Positions 16,470 to 24,333 of a stretch of DNA of 32,669 nucleotides are shown here, one piece after another. A model generated the notes under the pieces. That model made no database searches and was not told the origin of the DNA. It worked only from the letters and a program-made list of their open reading frames with translations. Every line of letters begins with the position of its first letter. The first letter of the stretch is position 1. Origin of the DNA: Rhodopseudomonas sp. BR0M22 (GTDB lineage Bacteria; Pseudomonadota; Alphaproteobacteria; Rhizobiales; Xanthobacteraceae). The stretch covers positions 1 to 32,669 of the forward strand of contig NZ_QUMK01000069.1 in NCBI RefSeq assembly GCF_010907035.1. The letters run 5' to 3'. Made by a program: the position numbers and the translations under genes.

Positions 16470-17404
16470 CACAGGGCCTTCAGGAACAACGGCCATCGCG
16501 GGTCGTGGATAATCGAGCGTGCCCGCATGTGCTTCCAGATGCCGTATTTGTAAAAGTCGAAGTCGAGCGTCGACATCCGGTTCTGCACCATCGCCCAGGT
16601 GCTCCATTTGATATCGGCCAAGGCCTTGTGAACGATGAAGCGGGCGTGCAGGCTCTTGTCGTAGCGGCCGAAATAGTCCTCGATGATCTCCTGCTCGACG
16701 CTCTCCGGAAAGAAGTGCTCGCCGCTCCAGATCGCAAGGTCGTATAGTCGCTCGTTGTTCGAGGCGTATTCGAAGTCGATCAGCTTGATCGAATTGTCGG
16801 CTCCGACCAGAAAGTTGCCCGGCATCGGATCGTTGAAGCACGGCACGAGATCGAGCCCGGACGCCTCCAGCGCGGCGCGAGCCTCCTGATACTGCCGATA
16901 CAGCCAGGCGTGGTCGGCCGGCCAGTGACCGCCGAGCTCTTCGACCTGGGCATAGTGCTCGTCGATCATATCGAACACGGTCTTGGTCAGCGGCAACGGC
17001 GGCGCCTCGTGGAAGCGACGATAGATCTGCACCACGCCGGCGCGAAACGCCCGATCGATGCAGTCGCGATGCGTCGATGGCCGGCGGTCGCCGAGAAACT
17101 CCGACACTTCGATGTCGAGATGATCGAGATAATCGAAGGTGCGTGGCCCGACCGCCATGGTCTCGGCCTGCAGACTGGCGGCACGCGCCGCCTTGCGATC
17201 GATGAACATCTCGGTCCCGCGGCCCGGGATTTTGACGAAGTAGGCGTGCGGTTCGCCGTCGACCACAACTCTGAAATTGGTGTTGCTGATGCCCCCCGAC
17301 ACCGGATGATAGGACATCCGGCGTCCGGCCCAGGCCTCGACCTGGACGATGGCGGCTTCGAGGGTCCGTTCTGCCTCGGATCTGGCGGCTCCGATTTCGG
17401 CCAT
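16469..17404 (-). CDS. Choline/ethanolamine-kinase-like phosphotransferase
   Basis: A 311-residue protein-kinase-fold small-molecule kinase. SGGISNTNFRV (36-46) corresponds to the nucleotide-binding loop of choline kinases and Lys58 in YFVKIP to the ATP lysine. CFNDPMPGNFL (189-199) is the catalytic loop with Asp192 and Asn197. LIDFEYASNNERLYDLA (208-224) carries the metal-binding Asp210 and the choline-kinase signature. LicA and eukaryotic choline/ethanolamine kinases share this pattern. It probably phosphorylates the hydroxyl of an amino alcohol, which fits a cluster that ends in EutBC. It lies 15 bases after the other kinase gene and shares one base with the phosphatase gene. Confidence 0.85.
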   Translation of the reverse strand: MAEIGAARSEAERTLEAAIVQVEAWAGRRMSYHPVSGGISNTNFRVVVDGEPHAYFVKIPGRGTEMFIDRKAARAASLQAETMAVGPRTFDYLDHLDIEVSEFLGDRRPSTHRDCIDRAFRAGVVQIYRRFHEAPPLPLTKTVFDMIDEHYAQVEELGGHWPADHAWLYRQYQEARAALEASGLDLVPCFNDPMPGNFLVGADNSIKLIDFEYASNNERLYDLAIWSGEHFFPESVEQEIIEDYFGRYDKSLHARFIVHKALADIKWSTWAMVQNRMSTLDFDFYKYGIWKHMRARSIIHDPRWPLFLKAL

Positions 17405-17419
17405 TGTCGCGCTCTCTCG

Positions 17420-18385
17420 CTACAGGGTTCTCAATCGCTCTTCGAATCCGGGCAGCCCGAGCAGCATCCGGCATCGCAGGAAACGCCACCCGGCGTATTT
17501 CAGGAATTCAACGCCGGGCAACGACGAACGCGCATTCTGCAGCAGACTCCGCAGCGCCCAGTAGAAATCATCGGCCGCGGCATACAGGCGGCAGCGGCTG
17601 AAAGCGGCTTCGCTGTAGGTGCCGTCGTGAATTTCGAGCAGCGGCTTCATCTGACTCTCGAACTGGTACAGCTCGTTCATCTGCACACCGAGCTGGTAGT
17701 AGGGGTCGATGTCGCCGGCCATATCGAAGTCGACGAGTTGCAGCGCCCCGCCCGGCCCGATCATGACGTTGGAGGAATGCGGATCGCCGTGCGCCGGCTT
17801 GTAGGTTACGCCGGCCGCATCGATCGCCTGCCGGATCGCTCTGATCCACGCCATCATCCAATCGGCGTCGCCGGGCATTCCACTGGACTCTGCGGAGACG
17901 AGCGGCCACAGCCGATCAATGCCATCGAACACCGACCAGGGCCGGCCGAACGGTTCGCCCGCAGCGATGCACTTGTGCATCTCGACCAGCTGCGCAGCCG
18001 TTTCCAAGCTCATCAGATCGTCGATTCTCGCCGTTCGCCAGCCTTCGCCGAGCCGCGCGAACAGCGTCGCGCGCAGCTCGGGCAGATGCGCGACAGGTTC
18101 GGGCGACAGGCCGAGCGCATGCAGACGGCGCGCCGCCGCGATGGCGGCAGCATCGTCGACCAGTTCGGCCACTTCGTCGCTGGCGAGCCGCAAGAACAGA
18201 GCCGGCTCACCGCCGGCGGACGCAACTGCGAACGAGGTCGACTCCACGGCATGGTAGGATGGCGACGCGACCGGCAGCGTTGCCGGCGCATAGGTCACCG
18301 TCGCCGGGTCGATCGATGCGATGCTGAGCAATGCCCGCTCGGCACGCTGCTCCTGGCCGCTTGCCGGTTGGCCGAGAGGCTTCAT
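17420..18385 (-). CDS. Aminoglycoside/choline-kinase-fold phosphotransferase
   Basis: A 321-residue APH-superfamily kinase, clearly different from its neighbour. The Brenner loop AHGDPHSSNVM (198-208) has catalytic Asp201 and Asn206, and QLVDFDMAGDIDPYYQLG (216-233) carries the Asp219 metal site. The N-lobe is less conserved and lacks the GGxxN loop seen in the next kinase, though PALFLRLAS (61-69) may be the strand before the ATP-binding region, with Arg in place of the usual Lys. The ATG overlaps the M20 hydrolase stop (ATGA). It could phosphorylate a sugar-like or amino-alcohol intermediate. The substrate is unassigned. Confidence 0.8.
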   Translation of the reverse strand: MKPLGQPASGQEQRAERALLSIASIDPATVTYAPATLPVASPSYHAVESTSFAVASAGGEPALFLRLASDEVAELVDDAAAIAAARRLHALGLSPEPVAHLPELRATLFARLGEGWRTARIDDLMSLETAAQLVEMHKCIAAGEPFGRPWSVFDGIDRLWPLVSAESSGMPGDADWMMAWIRAIRQAIDAAGVTYKPAHGDPHSSNVMIGPGGALQLVDFDMAGDIDPYYQLGVQMNELYQFESQMKPLLEIHDGTYSEAAFSRCRLYAAADDFYWALRSLLQNARSSLPGVEFLKYAGWRFLRCRMLLGLPGFEERLRTL

Positions 18386-19671
18386 GTCGCGGCCTCCTTG
18401 AGGTCGACTGCCTGCAGGCCTTCACTGGCGATGGTGTACAGCATGTCCGCCAGGATCTGTGTCGCGCGCGTATAGTCCTCCGGACTGGTGAACTCGGTCG
18501 GATGGTGGATGACGCCGTCGCGCGAGCGCACCGCCATGACGATCGACGGACATACGCTCGACATTGCCACCGCGTCGTGGCCGCCGATGGTGTCGAGATG
18601 CCGCGCCGTCTCGCCGTAGTCCGCGGCGACCTGCTCCGCGAGCGCAACCAGTGGCGGCGCGAACCGGCCGGCCTTGCGGCGATCGATCGACCGCACCTCG
18701 TAGGTCACGCCGGCTTTGTCGGCGGCGGCTTCGATCCGCAACTTCATCTTGCGCTCGGCCTCGGCCAGCACCTCCGGCGAGCCCGATCGCAGCTCGATGA
18801 ACAGCACCGCTTCCGACGGCACGGTGTTCGGCGAGTTCGGAAACACTTCGAGCCGCCCCACCGAGGTGTGCAGATCGAGGCCGTGCTCGCCGGCAATCTC
18901 TTTGAGATCGCCGATCAGATAGGCCGCGGCGAGCAGCGCGTCCTTTCGCTCGGCCATCGGCGTCGGACCGGTGTGCGCCTGCCGGCCGAGGAATGCCAGT
19001 CGATACTTGGTGGCCCCCCAGTAGCGCGTGAACACGCCGAACAGCTCGCCCGCCTCGAACAGATGCTTGTCGCCTTCGATGTGAAGTTCGATCAGCGCGT
19101 CGGGCACTGGCACCTTGTCGCTGCCGGCGTAGCCAATCTCGGCCAGCGCCTGACGCACGGTCACGCCGTCGCCGTCGGCCCGGTCGAGTGCCCAATCGAG
19201 TTCGGCGGATCCGGCGAACACGCTGCTGCCGAGCAGGCTCGGCTGAAACCGGGCGCCCTCCTCGTTGGTCCAGTTCACCACCTGGAAATTGCAGGCCGAC
19301 AGCCGGTTCTCCGACTTCAGCTTCTCGGCCACAGCCAACACCGCCTCGCAGGCCGCCACCACGCCGAGCGCGCCGTCGAACCGACCGCCATTGGGCTGGC
19401 TGTCGATATGCGAGCCGACCATGATCACCGGCGCATTGGCGCCGGCCAGCGCAGCCTTGCCGAACTGATTGCCGATGGCGTCGATCGACTGAACAAAATC
19501 GTGCTCGGCGAACCATCGGCCCAGCCAGTCGCGCGCTTCGCCGTCGGTCCGGGTCAGGCTCATTCGGTTCATCGAGCCGTCGGGGCCGCCCCCGAACGTC
19601 GACAATTCCCCCATCATCGCGCGAAGCCGCGACGGATCGATGGGAGCACGAAGATGGGTCTTATCAGGCAT
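18382..19671 (-). CDS. M20-family amidohydrolase (carbamoylase/allantoate amidohydrolase type)
   Basis: A 429-residue binuclear-metal hydrolase of the HyuC/AllC branch. Metal ligands sit in VGSHIDSQPNGGRFDG (His88 and Asp99), NEEGARF (Glu137/138), ELHIEG and the C-terminal HHPTEF. IGGHDAVAMSS is the conserved dimer-domain segment, with RQAHTGPTPMAERKDAL as the lid region. These enzymes remove N-carbamoyl or similar groups from amino acids or ureides, releasing CO2 and NH3. In this operon it may free an amine before or after phosphorylation. It overlaps DeoR by eight bases and the kinase gene by four. Confidence 0.88.
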   Translation of the reverse strand: MPDKTHLRAPIDPSRLRAMMGELSTFGGGPDGSMNRMSLTRTDGEARDWLGRWFAEHDFVQSIDAIGNQFGKAALAGANAPVIMVGSHIDSQPNGGRFDGALGVVAACEAVLAVAEKLKSENRLSACNFQVVNWTNEEGARFQPSLLGSSVFAGSAELDWALDRADGDGVTVRQALAEIGYAGSDKVPVPDALIELHIEGDKHLFEAGELFGVFTRYWGATKYRLAFLGRQAHTGPTPMAERKDALLAAAYLIGDLKEIAGEHGLDLHTSVGRLEVFPNSPNTVPSEAVLFIELRSGSPEVLAEAERKMKLRIEAAADKAGVTYEVRSIDRRKAGRFAPPLVALAEQVAADYGETARHLDTIGGHDAVAMSSVCPSIVMAVRSRDGVIHHPTEFTSPEDYTRATQILADMLYTIASEGLQAVDLKEAAT

Positions 19672-20425
19672 GAATGATGTCCACGTTCAATTGACGGAAG
19701 CGATCGGTGAAGTCCTTGGTCAGCGCGCCGCCGGTGATCACCGCATCGACATCGCCGAGACCGAAAGTGTGGATCGAGCCGAGCCGGCCGAATTTGGAAC
19801 TGTCTGCGACGATCACCGAGCGCTTCGCCTGGTTGCGCGCGACGCGGCGGACGATGGCTTCGTCCTCGCCGTAATCCATGAAGCCGCGCTCGGCGTGAAC
19901 CGCGCTGATCGCGACGATGGCGAGATCGAAATAGTGATCCTTGATCGCCACCATGGTCTCCGGGCCGAACGTCGCCTGATAGTCGGCGCGCAATCGGCCG
20001 CCGAGCACCCGAACGCTCGGCGTCGACAGATAGTAGAAGTGCGCGGCCACGGCCAGCGAGTGGGTGACGATGGTCAGGTCCTTGCGGGACTCGAGATACT
20101 TGAGGCAGGCCAGCGCGGTGGTGCCCTCGTCCACGAAGATCTTCATGCCGTCCGCGACCAGTTTTGCCGCGGCTTCGCCGATCCTTGCCTTCTCGCGGGC
20201 GCCGACGCGCAGACGATCGGCGAACGGCTGATCGCTCTCCTGCCGATCGAGCACGGCGCCGCCATAGACCCGCCGGGCGAAGCCTTCGGTCTCCAACTCG
20301 CGCAAGTCGCGCCGGATCGATTCCTGGCTGACGCCGAGCTGCTCGACGAGGTCCTTCACGAGGACACGCTGCTTCTGCCGCAGCAGGTCCCGGATCAGCT
20401 CGAGCCGATTCTCGGTGAAACTCAT
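19664..20425 (-). CDS. DeoR-family transcriptional regulator
   Basis: A 253-residue repressor-type protein. The N-terminal winged helix is NRLELIRDLLRQKQRVLVKDLVEQLGVSQESIRRDLRELE, ending in the family motif RRVYGGAV. The C-terminal DeoRC sugar-phosphate-isomerase-like domain includes FVDEGTTALACLKYL, THSLAVA, VLGGRLRADYQATFGPET and VIVADSSKFGR. Most characterised members respond to a phosphorylated metabolite, which fits an operon with two kinases. The start ATG 20425 follows GGAG. It lies inside the operon, between transport and enzyme genes, so it is probably autoregulated. Candidate operators are at 25945-26059. Confidence 0.9.
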   Translation of the reverse strand: MSFTENRLELIRDLLRQKQRVLVKDLVEQLGVSQESIRRDLRELETEGFARRVYGGAVLDRQESDQPFADRLRVGAREKARIGEAAAKLVADGMKIFVDEGTTALACLKYLESRKDLTIVTHSLAVAAHFYYLSTPSVRVLGGRLRADYQATFGPETMVAIKDHYFDLAIVAISAVHAERGFMDYGEDEAIVRRVARNQAKRSVIVADSSKFGRLGSIHTFGLGDVDAVITGGALTKDFTDRFRQLNVDIIHA

Positions 20426-20487
20426 GGGTGCTCCACAATTCCCGGACGCTGGCGGGACCACGTCTCGACGCGCATCATCGTCGTCAT
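20422..20487 (-). CDS. Possible 21-residue bridging ORF between ATPase and DeoR genes
   Basis: An ORF starting MTTMMRVETW shares ATGA with the ATPase stop at its beginning and ATGA with the DeoR start at its end. It fills the 58-base gap exactly in a different frame. No separate ribosome-binding site is visible other than termination-reinitiation. It could carry ribosomes from one gene to the next; a chance ORF is equally possible. Confidence 0.25.
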   Translation of the reverse strand: MTTMMRVETWSRQRPGIVEHP

Positions 20488-22337
20488 GCTCCCGGCTGCG
20501 CCGCCGCAACAAAGTTGTTCGTGACTTCGTCGGCGATCACCGGCGGCGTCACCAGATGACAGGCAGCGAAATCCTGCGCACCGCGCACCGTCAAGCTCGG
20601 ATTGACGTGGCCGCATTTGTCCATCGCCTGCGGGCAGCGCGATTTGAAACTGCAGCCGTCGGGGATCGCCAGCGGGCTCGGGGGCTCACCCTCGAGCAGA
20701 TAGTCCTCGGGTTGATAGCGCCGCTGCTCCAGCGTCGGCATCGCGCTGAGCAGCGCCATGGTGTAGGGATGGCCGGGATCGAAGAACAACCTCTCGTTCT
20801 CGGCCAGTTCGAACACCTCGCCGAGATACATCACCGCCACGCGGTTACAGACCTTCCGCACCATCGCCAGATCGTGGGAAATGAAGATGTAGGTCAGGTC
20901 GTATTCCCGCTGCAGCCGCTGGAACAGGTCGAGCAGCTTGAACTGTTCGGCCTGATCGAGCGACGACAGCGTCTCATCCATGATCAGAATCTCCGGCTCC
21001 AACACCAGCGCACGGGCGACGTTGACGCGCTGGCGCTGCCCCGCGCTGAGCCCGAGCGGCAGCTCTTCGTACAGCTCCGGCGGGAGGCCGACCTCGGTCA
21101 TCACCCGCACGACACGTTCGCGAATTTTGGCGCGGTCGCGCCATCCGTGCGTGCGCAGCGGCTCTTCCAGCATCCGGCCGATCGCAGTCCGCGGCGGCAG
21201 CGAACCGAACGGATCCTGTAGCACGAGCTGAAGCTTGCCGCGGAACTTCAGCAACGCTTTGCCGCCGAGGGTCGCGATGTCCTGATCGTCGCACAGCACC
21301 TGCCCCGCACTCGGCAGCTCCAGCCGTGACAACAGCCGCATCAGCGTCGATTTCCCACAACCGGACTCGCCGACGATGGCGAAGCTGTCGCCGCGGTGGA
21401 CGTCGAAGGTGACGTTGCGCACCGCGCGGACCAGGTCGTGACCTCCAAGACCGGTCCTTCGCTTCACCTTGTAGGACTGCGATGCGTCGCGCAGACTCAG
21501 CACCACCTCGCGCGTGCCCTCAGGACGCGGCGGCACCTCCGCCTCGTTCCAGATCTTCGGCGTCTGCCCGACCAGTTCGCGGGTGTAGGGATAGATCGGG
21601 TTGGCGATCAGCGCCTCGGTCGCCTGCTCCTCGACGATCCGGCCGTGCTCCATCACCAGCGTGCGCGAGCACGCCTCGCGGACCACCGGGAGCGACGACG
21701 ACACGAACAGGATCGCGGTGTCGAAGGTCGCCGCGAGCTCCTTCATCAGCCGGATCACCTGCGCCGCGACGGTGACATCGAGCGGCTGGGTGACGTTGTC
21801 CGCCACCAACAGCACGGGATTGGTCACGAGCGCATCGACGATCAGCGCCCGCTGCATCATGCCGCCGGAAAATTGCGACGGATAATCGTGGAATCGGTTC
21901 CGGGCGGACGGGATGCGGACTGCCTCGAGCAGTTCGATCACCCGCTTCTCGGCGTCGCGCCGCGACGTTCCCGGCACCACCGCCCGCATCTTTTCGACGA
22001 TCTGGGCGCCGACCGGAAGCGTGGGATCGAGCGAACCCATCGGGTTGGCGCCGACATAGGACATCCGCTGACGCAGCGTCCGCATCTCGGCTTCGCCCAT
22101 CGCGTAGATGTCGCGCCCTTCGAATTTCACCTCGCCGGAGCGCCGCGTGAGCGGCGGCTCCAGCCAATTCACCACCGCGCGCGACAGCACTGTCTTGCCG
22201 GCACCGCTGGCACCGACCACGCCGACGATCTCGCGTGGCGCCAGCCGCAGCGATACGCGGTCAAGGATGACCTTGGCGCCGTCGCCGCTGCCGGCCGTCA
22301 CCGTCAGATCGGTCAAATCGAGAAGCGGCCGGGTCAT
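20484..22337 (-). CDS. Fused double ATPase of a Dpp/Opp-type ABC importer, first domain degenerate
   Basis: A 617-residue protein with two nucleotide-binding domains. Domain 1 (about 7-250) has Walker A GASGAGKT (42-49) and signature SGGMM, but the Q-loop Gln is Ala97, the Walker-B Glu is Asn181 (VADNVTQPLD) and the switch His is Ser214. Domain 2 (about 278-540) has Walker A GESGCGKS (323-330), Gln374, Glu455 in IMDETLSSLD and His488, all intact, but its signature is LSAGQ (430-434). The C-terminus carries the Cys-containing oligopeptide-transporter tail (CSFKSRCPQAMDKC). It energises the two adjacent permeases. The start follows GGAGG and lies two bases after the permease stop. Confidence 0.92.
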   Translation of the reverse strand: MTRPLLDLTDLTVTAGSGDGAKVILDRVSLRLAPREIVGVVGASGAGKTVLSRAVVNWLEPPLTRRSGEVKFEGRDIYAMGEAEMRTLRQRMSYVGANPMGSLDPTLPVGAQIVEKMRAVVPGTSRRDAEKRVIELLEAVRIPSARNRFHDYPSQFSGGMMQRALIVDALVTNPVLLVADNVTQPLDVTVAAQVIRLMKELAATFDTAILFVSSSLPVVREACSRTLVMEHGRIVEEQATEALIANPIYPYTRELVGQTPKIWNEAEVPPRPEGTREVVLSLRDASQSYKVKRRTGLGGHDLVRAVRNVTFDVHRGDSFAIVGESGCGKSTLMRLLSRLELPSAGQVLCDDQDIATLGGKALLKFRGKLQLVLQDPFGSLPPRTAIGRMLEEPLRTHGWRDRAKIRERVVRVMTEVGLPPELYEELPLGLSAGQRQRVNVARALVLEPEILIMDETLSSLDQAEQFKLLDLFQRLQREYDLTYIFISHDLAMVRKVCNRVAVMYLGEVFELAENERLFFDPGHPYTMALLSAMPTLEQRRYQPEDYLLEGEPPSPLAIPDGCSFKSRCPQAMDKCGHVNPSLTVRGAQDFAACHLVTPPVIADEVTNNFVAAAQPGA

Positions 22338-22339
22338 GA

Positions 22340-23254
22340 TCACGAACCTCCGTGGATCGCGTTGCGCGCGCGTTCGAGCGAGGCGCCCATCAGGTTGATG
22401 CTGGTGAGCGTGAGGCCCAGGAACATGCCGGGCATGGTCGCGATCCACCACGCGTTGATCAGATATTTGCGTCCGTCGGCGATGATGTTGCCGAATGTCG
22501 GTGTCGGCGGCTGCACCCCGAGGCCGAGAAAGCCGAGGGTCGATTCGAAGATCATCATCCGCGCGACGTCGAGCACCGAGGTGAACAGGACCGGTGGCAG
22601 CAGCAGCGGCAGCAGCAGCGTCACGATGATGCGCAGGTCGGTCGCACCGCCGATCTTCGCGGCGCGGACGTACTCACGCTGGCGCTCGGTCATCACGATG
22701 CTGCGCATGATCCGTGCGTAGACCGGCCAGTTCGACACCCCGAGCACCAGAATGATCGCCGGAATCGTCGGCCGCGACACGCCGAGCACGGCGATCGCCA
22801 GGATGATCATCGGAATCGAGAGCTGGGCATCGGTCAGGCGCATGATGACCGCGTCGATCCGGCCGCCGAAGTAGCCCGCAATGGTGCCGAGCGCGCATCC
22901 GATCGCAAGCATCACCGCGACGGAGGCAATTCCGATCAGGAACGAGTAGCGCAGACCGACCAGCGACCGTACCAGCATGTCGCGGCCGATCTGATCGGTG
23001 CCGAGCGGATGCGCCCAGCTCCAGTTGCTGCCGACCAGCAGCGGCGGCAGCAACCGTGCCTTGACGTTCATCTTGGTCGGATCGATGCCGCTGAGTTCGG
23101 GATACAATGCGGCGGCGAGCGCGAGCACGACGAACACCGCCAGCCCGATGCGGAAGCCCGGCGTCGAGGCCGCTTTGGCGAAGATCCGCCGCGAGATCGA
23201 TTGCGAGGTGCGGTGCGGGACCGCCGGCCCTGCGGTTGCGAGTGTGACTGACAT
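22340..23254 (-). CDS. ABC importer permease, DppC/OppC-like
   Basis: A 304-residue inner-membrane permease. An N-terminal cytoplasmic stretch of about 40 residues precedes helix 1 (FRIGLAVFVVLALAAALYP). The DppC hallmark HPLGTDQIGRDMLVRSLVGLRYS lies near 89-111 and the EAA coupling loop near KIGGATDLRIIVTLLLPLLLPPVL. The ATG at 23254 is the first Met that gives a normal DppC N-terminus; longer in-frame extension reaches into the upstream permease gene and is not real. Eleven bases separate it from the upstream permease. Confidence 0.92.
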   Translation of the reverse strand: MSVTLATAGPAVPHRTSQSISRRIFAKAASTPGFRIGLAVFVVLALAAALYPELSGIDPTKMNVKARLLPPLLVGSNWSWAHPLGTDQIGRDMLVRSLVGLRYSFLIGIASVAVMLAIGCALGTIAGYFGGRIDAVIMRLTDAQLSIPMIILAIAVLGVSRPTIPAIILVLGVSNWPVYARIMRSIVMTERQREYVRAAKIGGATDLRIIVTLLLPLLLPPVLFTSVLDVARMMIFESTLGFLGLGVQPPTPTFGNIIADGRKYLINAWWIATMPGMFLGLTLTSINLMGASLERARNAIHGGS

Positions 23255-23265
23255 CGGGGCGAACC

Positions 23266-24246
23266 TCAGTATTCGAGCCGGGGGTCGACGGTCGTTGCCA
23301 CGAGGTCGACGACGATATTGATCAGGACGAAGATCGCGCTGGTCACGATCGCAATTCCCTGGATCAGCGGGAAGTCGCGCTGCAGAACAGCGTTGATGGT
23401 GAGAAGACCGAGCCCCGGATAGTCGAAGATGTATTCGACGATGATCACGCCGCCGAGCAGGCTGGAGAACTGCACGCCGAGCAGATTGAGCAGCGGCACC
23501 GAGGCATTGCGCATCGCGTGGTTGGCGATGATCCGGCTGCGGCTGAGCCCGCGCACGCGTCCGACCGAGACGTAGGGCTCCATCATCTGCGCCGATACCG
23601 AGCTGACGAGCGTGCGGATCAGCACGGGCGACAACTCGACGGCCAGGACGATGGCGGGAAGGATGGTGTAGGCGAAGCCCTGATAGCCGATCGCGGGAAG
23701 CCAACCGAGCTTCACCGACAGCAGCAGCGCCAGGACGATGCCGAGCCAGAAGTTCGGCAGCGAAATGAACAGCGACGAGATGTAGAAAGCGAGCTTGTCC
23801 GGCCACCGGCCGATCGCGAGCCCCCCGGCGATTCCGACCACGCCGGAGAAAACCAGCGCAATCACCAGCGTCACCGCGGCGAGCTGCAGCGTCATGGGGA
23901 GCGCTTCGAGAATGAGGTCGAGCACTTCGGCCCGCTCACCGCGGGTCGAATCGTTGAAGGTCGCGCCTCCGGTCGCGGCGCCGTTGGCGGGGCGGACGAA
24001 CGACTGTCCGAGGTCGCCCCGCACGACATGGCCCATGTAGCGCCCGAACTGCACGATGATCGGATCGCGCAGCCCCATCTCCTTGGCGATCTTCTCGATC
24101 AGCGCGTCCGGCGCCATGCCACCCGCCATCATCCGCACCGGGTCGCCGGGCACGACCCGCAACAGCGTGAAGATCAGAAACGACACCAGGAAGATGATGA
24201 CCACGCCCTGCGACAGGCGGCGGATCAGAAAGTTGAGAACGAACAT
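23266..24246 (-). CDS. ABC importer permease, DppB/OppB-like
   Basis: A 326-residue inner-membrane permease starting MFVLNFLIRRLSQGVVIIFLVSFLIFTLLRVVPGDPV, the classical DppB N-terminus. The periplasmic loop before helix 2 includes LGQSFVRPANGAATGGATFN and is longer than usual by roughly 20 residues. The EAA loop is YVSVGRVRGLSRSRIIANHAMRNASVPLLNLLG. The C-terminal DPRLEY is typical. With the DppC-like partner it forms the channel for a di/oligopeptide-, nickel- or other small-solute-type importer. Confidence 0.92.
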   Translation of the reverse strand: MFVLNFLIRRLSQGVVIIFLVSFLIFTLLRVVPGDPVRMMAGGMAPDALIEKIAKEMGLRDPIIVQFGRYMGHVVRGDLGQSFVRPANGAATGGATFNDSTRGERAEVLDLILEALPMTLQLAAVTLVIALVFSGVVGIAGGLAIGRWPDKLAFYISSLFISLPNFWLGIVLALLLSVKLGWLPAIGYQGFAYTILPAIVLAVELSPVLIRTLVSSVSAQMMEPYVSVGRVRGLSRSRIIANHAMRNASVPLLNLLGVQFSSLLGGVIIVEYIFDYPGLGLLTINAVLQRDFPLIQGIAIVTSAIFVLINIVVDLVATTVDPRLEY

Positions 24247-24317
24247 GGCTTTGTTGCTCCGGATCGATCGAGTGACCTCACGGCCACGAGGCCCGCGCCG
24301 CGTGCGAGAATCTGCTT

Positions 24318-24333
24318 CGCGGCGCGCGCCGCG
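24318..24333. repeat. Perfect GC palindrome directly after the binding-protein stop
   Basis: CGCGGCGCGCGCCGCG is a perfect 16-base palindrome immediately downstream of the binding-protein TGA. A second GCGCCGCG...CGCGGCGC pairing is possible in the same 87-base gap before the DppB-like gene. It would stabilise the 3' end of the binding-protein message or slow read-through. Confidence 0.55.
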
